From an uncultured Leucothrix sp. (GTDB lineage Bacteria; Pseudomonadota; Gammaproteobacteria; Thiotrichales; Thiotrichaceae), in the NCBI GenBank assembly GCA_937923375.1, contig CALAJG010000183.1:1-18189 (forward strand): DNA of 18,189 nucleotides. The letters run 5' to 3'. Both the position numbers and the translations under genes were made by a program. The notes beneath the pieces are model-generated. The model ran no database searches. It saw only the letters and a list, made by a program, of their open reading frames with translations, and had not been told where the DNA came from. How positions within the stretch are numbered: the first letter of the stretch is position 1; each line of letters starts with the position of its first letter. Below are positions 6,616 to 14,674 of the stretch, piece by piece.

Positions 6616-7350
6616 ATGGCACTGACACTTAACTGTGATTTAGGCGAAAGCTATGGCTCATGGAAAATGGGCATGGACGAAGCCGTCATGCCGCACATTC
6701 ATCAAGCCAACATCGCCTGCGGTTTTCATGCAGGGGACGCGATCATCATGCGCAAAACACTGGCGCTAGCCAAAGCCAATGGGGTTAGCGTTGGGGCACA
6801 TCCGGCCTATCCAGACTTGCAAGGCTTTGGGCGCCGCTCAGTGAATTGCAGTCATGATGAAATCGTGGCTTACGTCCAATATCAAATTGGAGCCATCGAA
6901 GGCATGGCCAAAAATATGGGCATGCAGCTGGACTACGTTAAACCGCATGGTGCTTTGTACAATGACATGATGGCCAAAGACAATGTACGTGCCGCTGTGA
7001 TGCAAGCTGTTGCTGAGCACCACTCCAAACCTGTGCTAATGCTGCAAGCAGTGCCGGAAAACGAGCTACATAAGCAAGAAGCAGAAAAACTTGGGTTATC
7101 ACTACACTTCGAAGCCTTTGCCGACCGCTGTTATGACGATGACGGCAAACTGTTGTCACGCACTAAACCCGGTGCTGTTCACACACGAGAGAAGATGATG
7201 GCGCAGGTGCAGCAGCTTTGCGATGAGGGCACCGTCACAACTGTCTCAGGACACACCCTTCCCCTGTTGGCAAATACACTTTGCGTGCACGGCGATAATG
7301 AAGCTGGTGTCAAAGCCATCGCTGATATCAGGGCGCTCATCGACGGATGA
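6616..7350 (+). CDS. pxpA: 5-oxoprolinase subunit PxpA (LamB/YcsF family)
   Basis: PxpA works with PxpB and PxpC as an ATP-dependent 5-oxoprolinase, opening 5-oxoproline to glutamate in the cytoplasm. The 244 residues match the family closely: LNCDLGESYG at the N-terminus, NIACGFHAGD (32-41), GAHPAYPDLQGFGRR (60-74), VKPHGALYN (108-116), FADRCYDDDGKLLSRTKPGA and a final CVHGD. Length is typical. GGGAGA precedes the ATG by about 6 nt. The end overlaps pxpB as ATGA, so the subunits are probably translated together. Confidence 0.95.
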   Translation: MALTLNCDLGESYGSWKMGMDEAVMPHIHQANIACGFHAGDAIIMRKTLALAKANGVSVGAHPAYPDLQGFGRRSVNCSHDEIVAYVQYQIGAIEGMAKNMGMQLDYVKPHGALYNDMMAKDNVRAAVMQAVAEHHSKPVLMLQAVPENELHKQEAEKLGLSLHFEAFADRCYDDDGKLLSRTKPGAVHTREKMMAQVQQLCDEGTVTTVSGHTLPLLANTLCVHGDNEAGVKAIADIRALIDG

Positions 7351-8078
7351 CCACGGATGGTATTAAAATTGAAGTCGCCGGTGAAAACTCACTCATTCTT
7401 TATTTTGGCGACACCACCGCACCTGAAATTTCGACACAGGTTCAGCAGGCCTCAAAAAAGCTGACGGAAGCACTCGGCGATTTAATTATTGATCAGGTCA
7501 CCTCCTATGCCTCCTTATTATTGATTTTTGATCCGCTTCGGGCTGACCAGCTGTATATCAGGAAGGTTATCAAAAACACCCTAGATTCTAGCAATGAGGG
7601 CATTGTAAACACAGACAAGAATGCTGCTCCTAGAAGCAGTCAAACCTGTTTAGAGCTACCGGTGTATTACAGTGAGGAGTCCGGCCCTGAGCTAACGTTA
7701 ATCAGCAACAATTCTGGCTTAAGTGTCGATGAAGTTATCGCGCTGCATCAAAGTCTGACCTACCGCGTCTATGCCATTGGCTTTGCTCCTGGCTTTGCAT
7801 TTTTGGGACAGGTTGACGAGCGTATTGCTACCCCACGCTTAAGCACGCCTCGACTCAAAGTTCCGCGCGGTGCTGTCGGTATCGCCGACCGTCAAACTGC
7901 TATTTACCCGGATGTTTCACCGGGTGGCTGGAACCTGATTGGTCTTTGCCCTACCCGCATGTTCAATCCTGAAGCAACGCCTACCATGCCGGTCACGGTG
8001 GGTGACGAAGTTCGCTTCAAAGCAATTAGCAAAGAGGAGTTCCATGCGTTGGGCGGCGAGATAGGGGACTATCAATGA
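7347..8078 (+). CDS. pxpB: 5-oxoprolinase subunit PxpB (KipI-like)
   Basis: This 243-residue protein is the KipI-type subunit, carboxyltransferase domain subdomain C/D. The N-terminal GENSLILYFGD and the core GFAPGFAFLG (145-154), followed by the VPRGAVGIADRQTAIYP and SPGGWNLIG motifs, are diagnostic. An LHQS segment (about 133-136) supplies the usual conserved histidine. A short polar linker at about 78-98 separates the N-terminal domain from the cyclophilin-like C-terminal domain. The start overlaps pxpA and the end overlaps pxpC, both by ATGA. In Bacillus the homologue KipI also inhibits the sporulation kinase KinA; here the operon context argues for the metabolic role. Confidence 0.94.
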   Translation: MTTDGIKIEVAGENSLILYFGDTTAPEISTQVQQASKKLTEALGDLIIDQVTSYASLLLIFDPLRADQLYIRKVIKNTLDSSNEGIVNTDKNAAPRSSQTCLELPVYYSEESGPELTLISNNSGLSVDEVIALHQSLTYRVYAIGFAPGFAFLGQVDERIATPRLSTPRLKVPRGAVGIADRQTAIYPDVSPGGWNLIGLCPTRMFNPEATPTMPVTVGDEVRFKAISKEEFHALGGEIGDYQ

Positions 8079-9028
8079 GTAGCAGCACAGGTTTCATTGT
8101 TGAGCAGCCGGGCATTCTGTCGCTGCTTCAGGACGCCGGACGCTTTGGTCAGCACTCCATTGGTCTCACCAACGGCGGACCGCTCGACCGACTATCGTTT
8201 GACTGGGCAAACCGTCTTTGCGGCAATGACTATAATGCCTGCACCATTGAAGCGAGTATTGGCGGACTTAGCTTACGAGCGGAGATAGACACCCAAATGG
8301 CCGTGACTGGTGGCGATGCACCGCTTACCATCAATGGGAAAAGCATGCCGTCATGGCAAACACACGCAATCAAAAAAGGCGATAAGATCGCTCTCGGTTT
8401 CTCACAGTCCGCCTCACGGCATTACGTCGCAGTAAGCGGTGGTTTTCAGATTGAGCCAATGTTTGGCAGCTGCGCCACCGTCGCCCGCGAAAAGCTCGGC
8501 GGCCTTAATGGCGCGGCTTTACAAGCCGGTGACGGTCTGCCCTGTTTCGCATTGGCGACAACTAACACCCCATCACTTCAAGTTGCCCCCAAAGACCGTC
8601 CGGACTACTCCGGTGATATTACCCTCCGAGTTATTTTAGGTTACCAACAGGCCGCCTTTAGCCCGATACAAAAGGCCAGACTTTTTAGCAACAACTTTGA
8701 ATTAAGCGATAGGTGTGACCGAATGGGTTTCCGCTTAACCGGCCCTGTCATTGAATCTGGCATTAGTGGCATGCTGTCTGAAGGCATCTGCTATGGCGCC
8801 ATCCAGATACCGGCTGATGGTCAACCAATAGTGCTACTCAATGATCGACAAACTATTGGCGGTTACCCAAAAATTGGCGCCGTGCTATCACTCGATATCC
8901 CCAAACTCACTCAACGCATGCCGGGCACGGTTATCCGCTTTGAAGCGATTAGCATTGATGAAGCTCAAAGACAGCTTCACCTCGCTGACTACCGCAATAA
9001 CAATACTGAATTAATTTCTATTGGTTAA
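8075..9028 (+). CDS. pxpC: 5-oxoprolinase subunit PxpC (KipA-like biotin-dependent carboxyltransferase family)
   Basis: This 317-residue protein is the third subunit of the PxpABC 5-oxoprolinase. It opens with IVEQPGILSLLQDAGRFG and continues GGPLDRLSFDWANRLCGN, the hallmark N-terminus of the KipA/UreA-carboxylase C-terminal family. AVTGGDAPL, YVAVSGGF, CATVAREKLGG and SDRCDRMGFRL follow, then SEGICYGAIQIP and NDRQTIGGYPKIG near the end. Length and motif order are normal, so it should be functional. It overlaps pxpB by 4 bp and is followed after about 60 bp by the DUF4392 gene. Confidence 0.94.
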   Translation: MSSSTGFIVEQPGILSLLQDAGRFGQHSIGLTNGGPLDRLSFDWANRLCGNDYNACTIEASIGGLSLRAEIDTQMAVTGGDAPLTINGKSMPSWQTHAIKKGDKIALGFSQSASRHYVAVSGGFQIEPMFGSCATVAREKLGGLNGAALQAGDGLPCFALATTNTPSLQVAPKDRPDYSGDITLRVILGYQQAAFSPIQKARLFSNNFELSDRCDRMGFRLTGPVIESGISGMLSEGICYGAIQIPADGQPIVLLNDRQTIGGYPKIGAVLSLDIPKLTQRMPGTVIRFEAISIDEAQRQLHLADYRNNNTELISIG

Positions 9029-9089
9029 TGGCTCTTAGGAAATAGGCCAACATCACGCCATCAATGCAGTACGAACCATGGAAGAAATC

Positions 9090-9959
9090 ATGAGCGAATC
9101 CACCCCAATAAACCAGTCGATGCAAGCGCTGACTCAGCAAATTGAAGACCTAATGGTAAGTCGTGATCTGAGAGGCATGAAACACCTGCAAAAAGCATTA
9201 GTCCCAGGCTACTACCAACGCGCCGCTCAGATCTTGTATGACTGCAAGGGCACTGTTTTAATAGGCACCGGCTTCCCTGTTGATGACACGTTTGAGACGG
9301 ATGGGCCTGTCGGTGCAATCGCTCTTTACGACACGCTGAAACACCTCGGAGCCAACCCGATTATTGTTTGTGGAGACCCGCTAGCTCGAGTGATAGGCGA
9401 TGATTATCAAGTACATCAAATCAGTGTTGGCGACTTGAGTAAAGGCAGGCAAGAAGCCATGGATGCCTTGGAAAAATTAAACCCCGGTGTAGTGCTATCT
9501 ATAGAGCGGCCAGGACTCTCAGCAGGTGGTTTTTACGCCAACATGCGAGGGGAAGATATTAGTGCGCGCTGCGCCTGCTTTGACTACTTCCTGATAGAAG
9601 CCAACTGCCCCACCATTGCCATTGGTGATGGCGGCAATGAGATAGGCATGGGGAAAGTGAGTAAAGCGCTCAGCGCCCTACCAATAACTCCTGCGGTTAC
9701 CAGCTGCGATGAGTTACTTGTCGCTGACGTATCGAACTGGGGGGCTCACGGAATTATCGCCATGCTAGGCTATTGGAGTGGTGAAGACCTACTCAGTAAA
9801 ATCAACACCCTAGAGATACTAAAATACATTTCTGCGAGAGGAAGCGTCGACGGCGTGACGCGCTTAAACACCTTAACCGAAGATAGCCTTGAATCTGGCG
9901 CTGGCCAACAATTGATTGATGAACTACGCCGCATTACGGGCTTTATGAATATCGCTTAA
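9090..9959 (+). CDS. DUF4392 / D-glutamate cyclase C-terminal-type protein
   Basis: This 289-residue protein belongs to the DUF4392 family, the C-terminal domain of D-glutamate cyclase (GLUCM). Landmarks are IGTGFPV and DGPVGAIALYDTL (about 58-83), a Rossmann-like core, SIERPG (137-142), GDGGNEIGMG (189-198) and VSNWGAHG (214-221). In mammals it is fused behind DUF1445 in a single D-glutamate cyclase; here the two are separate genes at opposite ends of the same operon. I start at the ATG at 9090 because GGAAGAA sits about 6 nt before it; an in-frame ATG at 9078 has no ribosome binding site. The last 17 bp overlap the end of the converging histidine kinase gene. Partnership with the DUF1445 protein is inferred. 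Confidence 0.87.
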   Translation: MSESTPINQSMQALTQQIEDLMVSRDLRGMKHLQKALVPGYYQRAAQILYDCKGTVLIGTGFPVDDTFETDGPVGAIALYDTLKHLGANPIIVCGDPLARVIGDDYQVHQISVGDLSKGRQEAMDALEKLNPGVVLSIERPGLSAGGFYANMRGEDISARCACFDYFLIEANCPTIAIGDGGNEIGMGKVSKALSALPITPAVTSCDELLVADVSNWGAHGIIAMLGYWSGEDLLSKINTLEILKYISARGSVDGVTRLNTLTEDSLESGAGQQLIDELRRITGFMNIA

Positions 9960-11811
9960 TCAGCTCGTAAAGGCTTCGTGGATCAAACGGCTTACTCAAA
10001 AAGTCATTCATACCAGCCTCAAGACAGGCATCCCGATCTGAGTTCTGAGCATTAGCGGTCAGTGCAATAATCGGTATATCGTTCCCAGATTGGCGAATCT
10101 TTCGGGTCGCCTCAAATCCATCCATGATCGGCATCTGACAGTCCATTAGTATCAAATCGAAATGGCCAACCTGTAGCGTATTCAATGCTTCAACCCCATC
10201 GTTGGCAATCGTCACCTTACAACCTTGTTTCTCTAGCAATTTTCGCGCCACGGTTTGATTAATTTTGTTGTCCTCTACTAAAAGAACGCTGGCCGACATT
10301 CCTTTGACCTTAGCAATATCACTGGTTTGTTGGGTTTGATTTTGCTGATCGTAAACCTCTTTACTCGAAGGCGCTGGTCGAAGCAAAGCCCAAAAGCATG
10401 ATCCCTTACCGAACTCACTATCTACCCCTACTTCTCCTCCCATCAGCACGGCTAAGCGTTTTGAAATTGCCAAACCAAGACCGGTTCCACCAAAGCTGCG
10501 ATTTGCCCCCGAGTTCACCTGTGAGAAATCAGTGAATAGTTCATGCATATCTTCAGGATTTATACCAATTCCTGTATCCCTTACACTAAATTTATAAGAC
10601 CCATCTGGCATCTGCTCCAAACTGAGATCAATATTTCCATGCGATGTAAACTTTAGTGCATTATTGAGATAGTTGTTAAGGATTTGCTTAATGCGGATGC
10701 CATCACCTTTCACATATCGCTCTGTAATATTGAGCAGCTTAACATCTAGCAGCAGGCCTTTTTCAGTAATGATAGGCCGATAAAATTGCTCAACCTCTTT
10801 CACCAATTCTTCTAAATCTATTACATGGGAGTCCAGAGAAAACCGGCCTGCCTCGATTTTTGAATAATCCAGAATATCGTTAATTATTGTCGTTAAAAGG
10901 CTCGATGATTTACGTACAGTATCCAAGTGCTCTGCATCTTCCGCACTGAGCTTTTGCTGATCCATTAGATTTAACGAGCCAATCATACCATTGAGCGGTG
11001 TGCGAATTTCATGACTCATCACTGCCAAAAACTCGGACTTTGCTTTGCTGGCAACCAATGCCCGACTGCGCGCATTTGTCATTTCCTGAGTTCGATTAAC
11101 AATTTTCTGCTGCATCGTTTTCATCGCGCCAAACAGCTGATTGATTTCATCACCACTGTAGTTATAGGTTGGAATCTCAACCGGATTATCATTGGCAATT
11201 TCATTTGCAGTTTCAGTCAATGAATTCAATTGTTTGGTTATACGATAGCCTAAAACGACAGCGATTAACGTGCTGATCAACAGTGCCAGGGCCGCTAAAC
11301 CATAAGTAACTGAGGCACTTTTCTGGATAGTCTGGATACTTTCGCTGATGTCATATATAAAGCGGATTTCACCTAAATTCTCTCCCTCAATACTGACATC
11401 ACGGCTAAACCGAATAAAACTTCGTCCTCCAACCTCTATTCCATCTCCTGAAATAAAGCGGGTATTATTCATATTTTCAAGAAGTGACTGCTTAACACCT
11501 TTAGAATTTAATACTGCAGATTGGTTAACCCGCTCAGAGAGCAGTGCGCCTGAGTTATCTAGCACGCGTACGGCTGCTACACTGGCTATTGCAGTGAAGT
11601 TGGACGCAGCATCATCAAGAGTAGCCAGATCATTAACTAGCAGAGGAGTTTTAACAATTTCTACAAAAATCTCGCTCGCGGCATCAATTTTTTCTGCAAC
11701 TAGCTTCTCAGAGGTGTCTTTTAACGATGAGGTGTTGTAGAGCACGATCAAGAGAATAAAAAACGCTTCGATCAGAATAAACGACAGAATAAATTTATAG
11801 CGAAACGACAT
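9943..11811 (-). CDS. Hybrid sensor histidine kinase with receiver domain
   Basis: This 622-residue inner-membrane kinase has a first helix (about 7-27), a periplasmic region of about 140 residues, a second helix (about 168-190), HAMP (about 190-242), HisKA with SHEIRTP and phospho-acceptor His267, HATPase_c with N-box NNALKF (383-388), DTGIGI (412-417) and GGTGLGL (441-447), and a receiver domain with phospho-acceptor Asp557 (LMDCQMPIMDG) and the SKPF lysine near 607. All catalytic residues are present. There is no Hpt domain and no response regulator nearby, so the output partner is elsewhere. The gene starts 3 nt after the stop of the PhnD-like binding-protein gene and is probably co-translated with it. 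The binding protein likely presents a ligand to the periplasmic domain; that is inference. Confidence 0.9.
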   Translation of the reverse strand: MSFRYKFILSFILIEAFFILLIVLYNTSSLKDTSEKLVAEKIDAASEIFVEIVKTPLLVNDLATLDDAASNFTAIASVAAVRVLDNSGALLSERVNQSAVLNSKGVKQSLLENMNNTRFISGDGIEVGGRSFIRFSRDVSIEGENLGEIRFIYDISESIQTIQKSASVTYGLAALALLISTLIAVVLGYRITKQLNSLTETANEIANDNPVEIPTYNYSGDEINQLFGAMKTMQQKIVNRTQEMTNARSRALVASKAKSEFLAVMSHEIRTPLNGMIGSLNLMDQQKLSAEDAEHLDTVRKSSSLLTTIINDILDYSKIEAGRFSLDSHVIDLEELVKEVEQFYRPIITEKGLLLDVKLLNITERYVKGDGIRIKQILNNYLNNALKFTSHGNIDLSLEQMPDGSYKFSVRDTGIGINPEDMHELFTDFSQVNSGANRSFGGTGLGLAISKRLAVLMGGEVGVDSEFGKGSCFWALLRPAPSSKEVYDQQNQTQQTSDIAKVKGMSASVLLVEDNKINQTVARKLLEKQGCKVTIANDGVEALNTLQVGHFDLILMDCQMPIMDGFEATRKIRQSGNDIPIIALTANAQNSDRDACLEAGMNDFLSKPFDPRSLYELIKRYS

Positions 11812-11814
11812 TCT

Positions 11815-12630
11815 TTAGTCTCTGACGACTATGTCTAGTTTTTTCGAAAGTTCACGAATTACTGAAAACTCATCATTATTTGTCACGATCATTTTTTTAA
11901 CACTTAGCAAGCTTTTCAACTCATCAGGCATATCCAACAAAGCCTGCATTAGCTTGGCACAATCTTCTTGAGGCATCGTCGACTTAACTGCGATGGGATG
12001 GCTAGGGTATGCTGCTGTTTGATACACCTCAACAATTTTGTCTTTATCCTTACTCGCCTTAAAATTGTTAAACGTTCGTTGAATACCACCGCCTAATTGA
12101 CCAATACCACGCGCAACCCCTTTGTAAACTGAGTCATGTGAATTAACGTATCGAAAGTTCTTTTTATCTGCCAGATTGACTCCGAACTTAGTCAACAATT
12201 CGTACTTAATCAACAAAGTAGCGGCGAAGGCATTAGGAGATGGAAACAAGAATTGAGTATTGTCGTCCTTGATCAGTGCCTCCATATCGACCTGATCTTT
12301 TTTCATCACCAAAATGCCTTTGATATTCTTGGCCGCCCGAATGACCGCACGATAATTCTGACGCTCATTTGCAACGGTATAATGAAAAGGATTCATATAG
12401 GAAAAGTCATAACCGCCCTGGTAGAGTACTTTTTCAAATTCAGCGATTGATTTTTCAGTTTGTAAGCTGATTTTAAAACCGGTGGTTTCCGAAAGATAAT
12501 CAACTATCGGCTTCCAGGATTTAAATAATTTCACGGGGCTTTGTTGGGGCACAACCCCTAAGGTGTATTCTTTTGCTTGAGTGGAAAATGCAAAGCAACT
12601 CAATACTATTCCCAGTAGCATGCGTTTCAT
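11815..12630 (-). CDS. PhnD-like periplasmic phosphate/phosphonate-type binding protein
   Basis: This 271-residue protein has a signal peptide (MKRMLLGIVLSCFAFSTQA, cleavage before KEYTLG) and a PhnD-type type-II periplasmic binding fold. TLGVVPQQSP opens the mature protein, followed by YDFSYMNPFHYTVA (74-87), FPSPNAFAAT (129-138) and SHDSVYKGVARG (164-175). GGGGAG about 6 nt upstream of the ATG is a strong ribosome binding site. No permease or ATPase gene is nearby, and the gene is tightly coupled to a hybrid kinase, so it is more likely a ligand-sensing partner than an importer component. The ligand cannot be read from the sequence; PhnD-like proteins bind varied oxyanions and organic ligands. 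Transcription may start from the promoter at 12669-12696. Confidence 0.85.
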   Translation of the reverse strand: MKRMLLGIVLSCFAFSTQAKEYTLGVVPQQSPVKLFKSWKPIVDYLSETTGFKISLQTEKSIAEFEKVLYQGGYDFSYMNPFHYTVANERQNYRAVIRAAKNIKGILVMKKDQVDMEALIKDDNTQFLFPSPNAFAATLLIKYELLTKFGVNLADKKNFRYVNSHDSVYKGVARGIGQLGGGIQRTFNNFKASKDKDKIVEVYQTAAYPSHPIAVKSTMPQEDCAKLMQALLDMPDELKSLLSVKKMIVTNNDEFSVIRELSKKLDIVVRD

Positions 12631-12668
12631 TTTTTTCTCCCCAGGTCGATAGATTTTATTTTGGCCTA

Positions 12669-12696
12669 ATTATAACCGAATTAGTGGAGGTTTCAG
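12669..12696 (-). promoter_or_regulatory. Predicted sigma70-type promoter for the binding-protein/kinase pair, with overlapping inverted repeat
   Basis: Reading leftward, CTGAAA (12696-12691, four of six matches to TTGACA) is followed after 16 bp by a perfect TATAAT (12674-12669). Transcription would start about 30 nt before the PhnD-like ATG. An inverted repeat, CTAATT / AATTAG at 12666-12671 and 12679-12684, overlaps the -10 box and could be an operator. The -35 box overlaps the stop of the upstream cyclase gene, so the pair may be transcribed both on its own and by read-through. Confidence 0.5.
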
Positions 12697-14306
12697 GGAT
12701 TAATGACAACCAAATTCCGTCCTTGGTCTTTTGCCTGATAGAGTGCCTTATCGGCACGTTTTAGCATGCTATGAATATCGTCGCTGCTAGCATCAAAGCC
12801 TGACACCCCGATACTAATCGTAAACTTTATGCGACTCGAACCCGACACCAACTCGATTTTTTCGACAGCCAAGCGCATTCGCTCAGCCAAGTCTGTTGCA
12901 CCTTCTAAGTCTGTTTTTGTTGTAAGCACAATAAACTCTTCTCCACCAATGCGTCCTTGAACGTCATTGGCACGAACAATCTGCAAAATTACTTCGCCTA
13001 GTTTTTTAAGCGCTTGATCTCCAACATCATGGCCATATTTGTCATTGAGTCTTTTGAAGTGGTCAACATCCATGAATAACAATGCGAGTGGCGAACCATC
13101 TAGCTTTGCCAAACTGATTTCAGCCTCAGCTTTTTCGTAAAATGACCGGCGGTTTCCCATCCCCGTTAGTTCATCCGTATACACTTGTTTGAGAATAAAC
13201 ATATTAGCCAGACTCAATTGTTTTTGTGCCTCAGCTCGCGCTTTAATCTCAGCCGACATCGTCCGGTTAAACACACAAAGCACTAAGCAGAACAAAACAG
13301 CCAGGCAAAGAAAGAGAATCAGAAATTTATGTGCTCGAGAATATTCAACTTCGCCGTTCGGTTCATACACAAACCCGTCCAGTGAGTAAGCAGCCTTGAT
13401 AATCCCCATAGATTTCATCGTTTCAGCAGTAGCTTTCCAATGTGCTTTGTTGATGTGTCCGATTTTAATCAAGTCAGGCAACATCAATTTTTCGATTGCA
13501 TTCGCTTCCGCCATAAGCTGGGCATAAGATTTCGTTGATTTATACTTTTGCAATATTAGCTGAGCAATTTCATGCTTATTTGCCATAGCATATTCCCAGC
13601 CTTTAATAGATGCTTGCAGGAATTTTTCCACCCGCTCCGGATATTCCCTAAGCTCCCCCTCACTTGTGAATAAGGCATCCCCATAAAAATCTATTCCGTA
13701 ACTTTCCGGAGAAATGACATGGTAATCAACATCCAAAGAATCAAGCAGATACGTTTCATTGGTCAAGAATATATATATTGCGTCAACTTTTCTGTTTAAC
13801 AACGCATCAATTCCCAACGAGTTTTCCATGTTATCCAGCTGATCTAAAGCCACCCCCTCACGCTTAAACATCGCGGCTATTTCTGGAATAGGTTCTCCTG
13901 CAAGCAGGGTTTCAACGCGTTTTCCAATCAGATCTTTTGGTGTAAGAAGGCCTGAGGACTTCAAAGTCACTAATACCGCTGGGGAGTGTTGGATAATACT
14001 AGCGAGAACTACAATTGCTTCACCATCTACACGCTGCTTCAACACAGAGCCCGTACCATTGCAGTAGTTAGCTCGCGTCGTCAGTGTCTCCTCGTTGCAA
14101 ATAATGCCAGGACCACCCTCAAGTAATTCAACCGTCAGCCCTTGAGCCTTATAGAAGCCTTTTTCTACTGCGGTATAGAAGCCAGCAAACTGAAATTGGT
14201 GTTTCCATGAAAGTTGCATTTTAATGACTTCGTCAGTGGCGGCGCTCCCTTGGGGAATCGACCCCAACAAAATCAGGGAAAAAATAATAAAGCTGTTAAT
14301 CTTCAT
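12693..14306 (-). CDS. Diguanylate cyclase with periplasmic NMT1/THI5-like sensory domain
   Basis: This 537-residue inner-membrane protein has a signal peptide (MKINSFIIFSLILLGSIPQG), then an NMT1/THI5/SsuA-like periplasmic binding domain (about 27-315: MQLSWKHQFQFAGFYTAVEKG, YCNGTGSVL, LIGKRVETLL). A single membrane helix (about 327-347), a short coiled linker and a GGDEF domain follow. The GGDEF domain has DELTGMGNRR, FMDVDHFK, an intact GGEEF site (454-458) and an RAND inhibitory site exactly five residues before it. It should make cyclic di-GMP with product feedback when a periplasmic ligand binds. I start at the ATG at 14306 to place the signal peptide at the N-terminus; the frame is open to 14390 with further ATGs, and no start has a strong ribosome binding site. 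It lies upstream of the PhnD-like/kinase pair on the same strand. Confidence 0.85.
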   Translation of the reverse strand: MKINSFIIFSLILLGSIPQGSAATDEVIKMQLSWKHQFQFAGFYTAVEKGFYKAQGLTVELLEGGPGIICNEETLTTRANYCNGTGSVLKQRVDGEAIVVLASIIQHSPAVLVTLKSSGLLTPKDLIGKRVETLLAGEPIPEIAAMFKREGVALDQLDNMENSLGIDALLNRKVDAIYIFLTNETYLLDSLDVDYHVISPESYGIDFYGDALFTSEGELREYPERVEKFLQASIKGWEYAMANKHEIAQLILQKYKSTKSYAQLMAEANAIEKLMLPDLIKIGHINKAHWKATAETMKSMGIIKAAYSLDGFVYEPNGEVEYSRAHKFLILFLCLAVLFCLVLCVFNRTMSAEIKARAEAQKQLSLANMFILKQVYTDELTGMGNRRSFYEKAEAEISLAKLDGSPLALLFMDVDHFKRLNDKYGHDVGDQALKKLGEVILQIVRANDVQGRIGGEEFIVLTTKTDLEGATDLAERMRLAVEKIELVSGSSRIKFTISIGVSGFDASSDDIHSMLKRADKALYQAKDQGRNLVVINP

Positions 14307-14674
14307 TGTTATCGCAATACCATGGTTCACGACTAGATAGTGATAACTCTGTAAAAATAATGCCGCCATTTGAAACATTACTTTCCGCATAACTATTGAT
14401 GATGAATGAGCAGCGCAGTGTATACTACTTAAATTTTATTCAGGAACAACTAACAAAAATGCGTTACAGAACTCAGACTTACCGGCGGGGGTTGACTGGA
14501 AAACTGAACTTGTAACTAGCTCTTACCTCAACGCGTTATATGTAAGAAACTTCTGAATAATATACTATATCGCTCAAATCTTTTTAGTATGTTTTTCATT
14601 CATTTCTTGAGAACTATGTAACGTTTTGTAACATTCCAATTTTCTGATTCTATTACAGCGGCGCCCTACTACAG
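14307..14674. other. Intergenic region upstream of the diguanylate cyclase
   Basis: This spacer of about 370 bp follows the NRDE gene and precedes the cyclase gene, both on the minus strand. A leftward TATACA box at 14424-14419 with a weak upstream -35 may be the cyclase promoter. Two TGTAAC copies exactly 10 bp apart (14617-14622, 14627-14632) lie just past the NRDE stop. I see no terminator with a good stem and no further gene. The part up to 14390 is open in the cyclase frame. Confidence 0.4.

Noticed and set aside
11348..11740. Plus-strand open frame of 130 codons
   Set aside because: It lies antisense within the periplasmic and membrane part of the histidine kinase, with Ser/Arg-rich composition typical of a shadow frame.
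14617..14632. Two TGTAAC copies 10 bp apart, possible regulator site
   Set aside because: The pair lies just past the NRDE stop, far from the cyclase start, and two hexamers are easily found by chance in AT-rich DNA.
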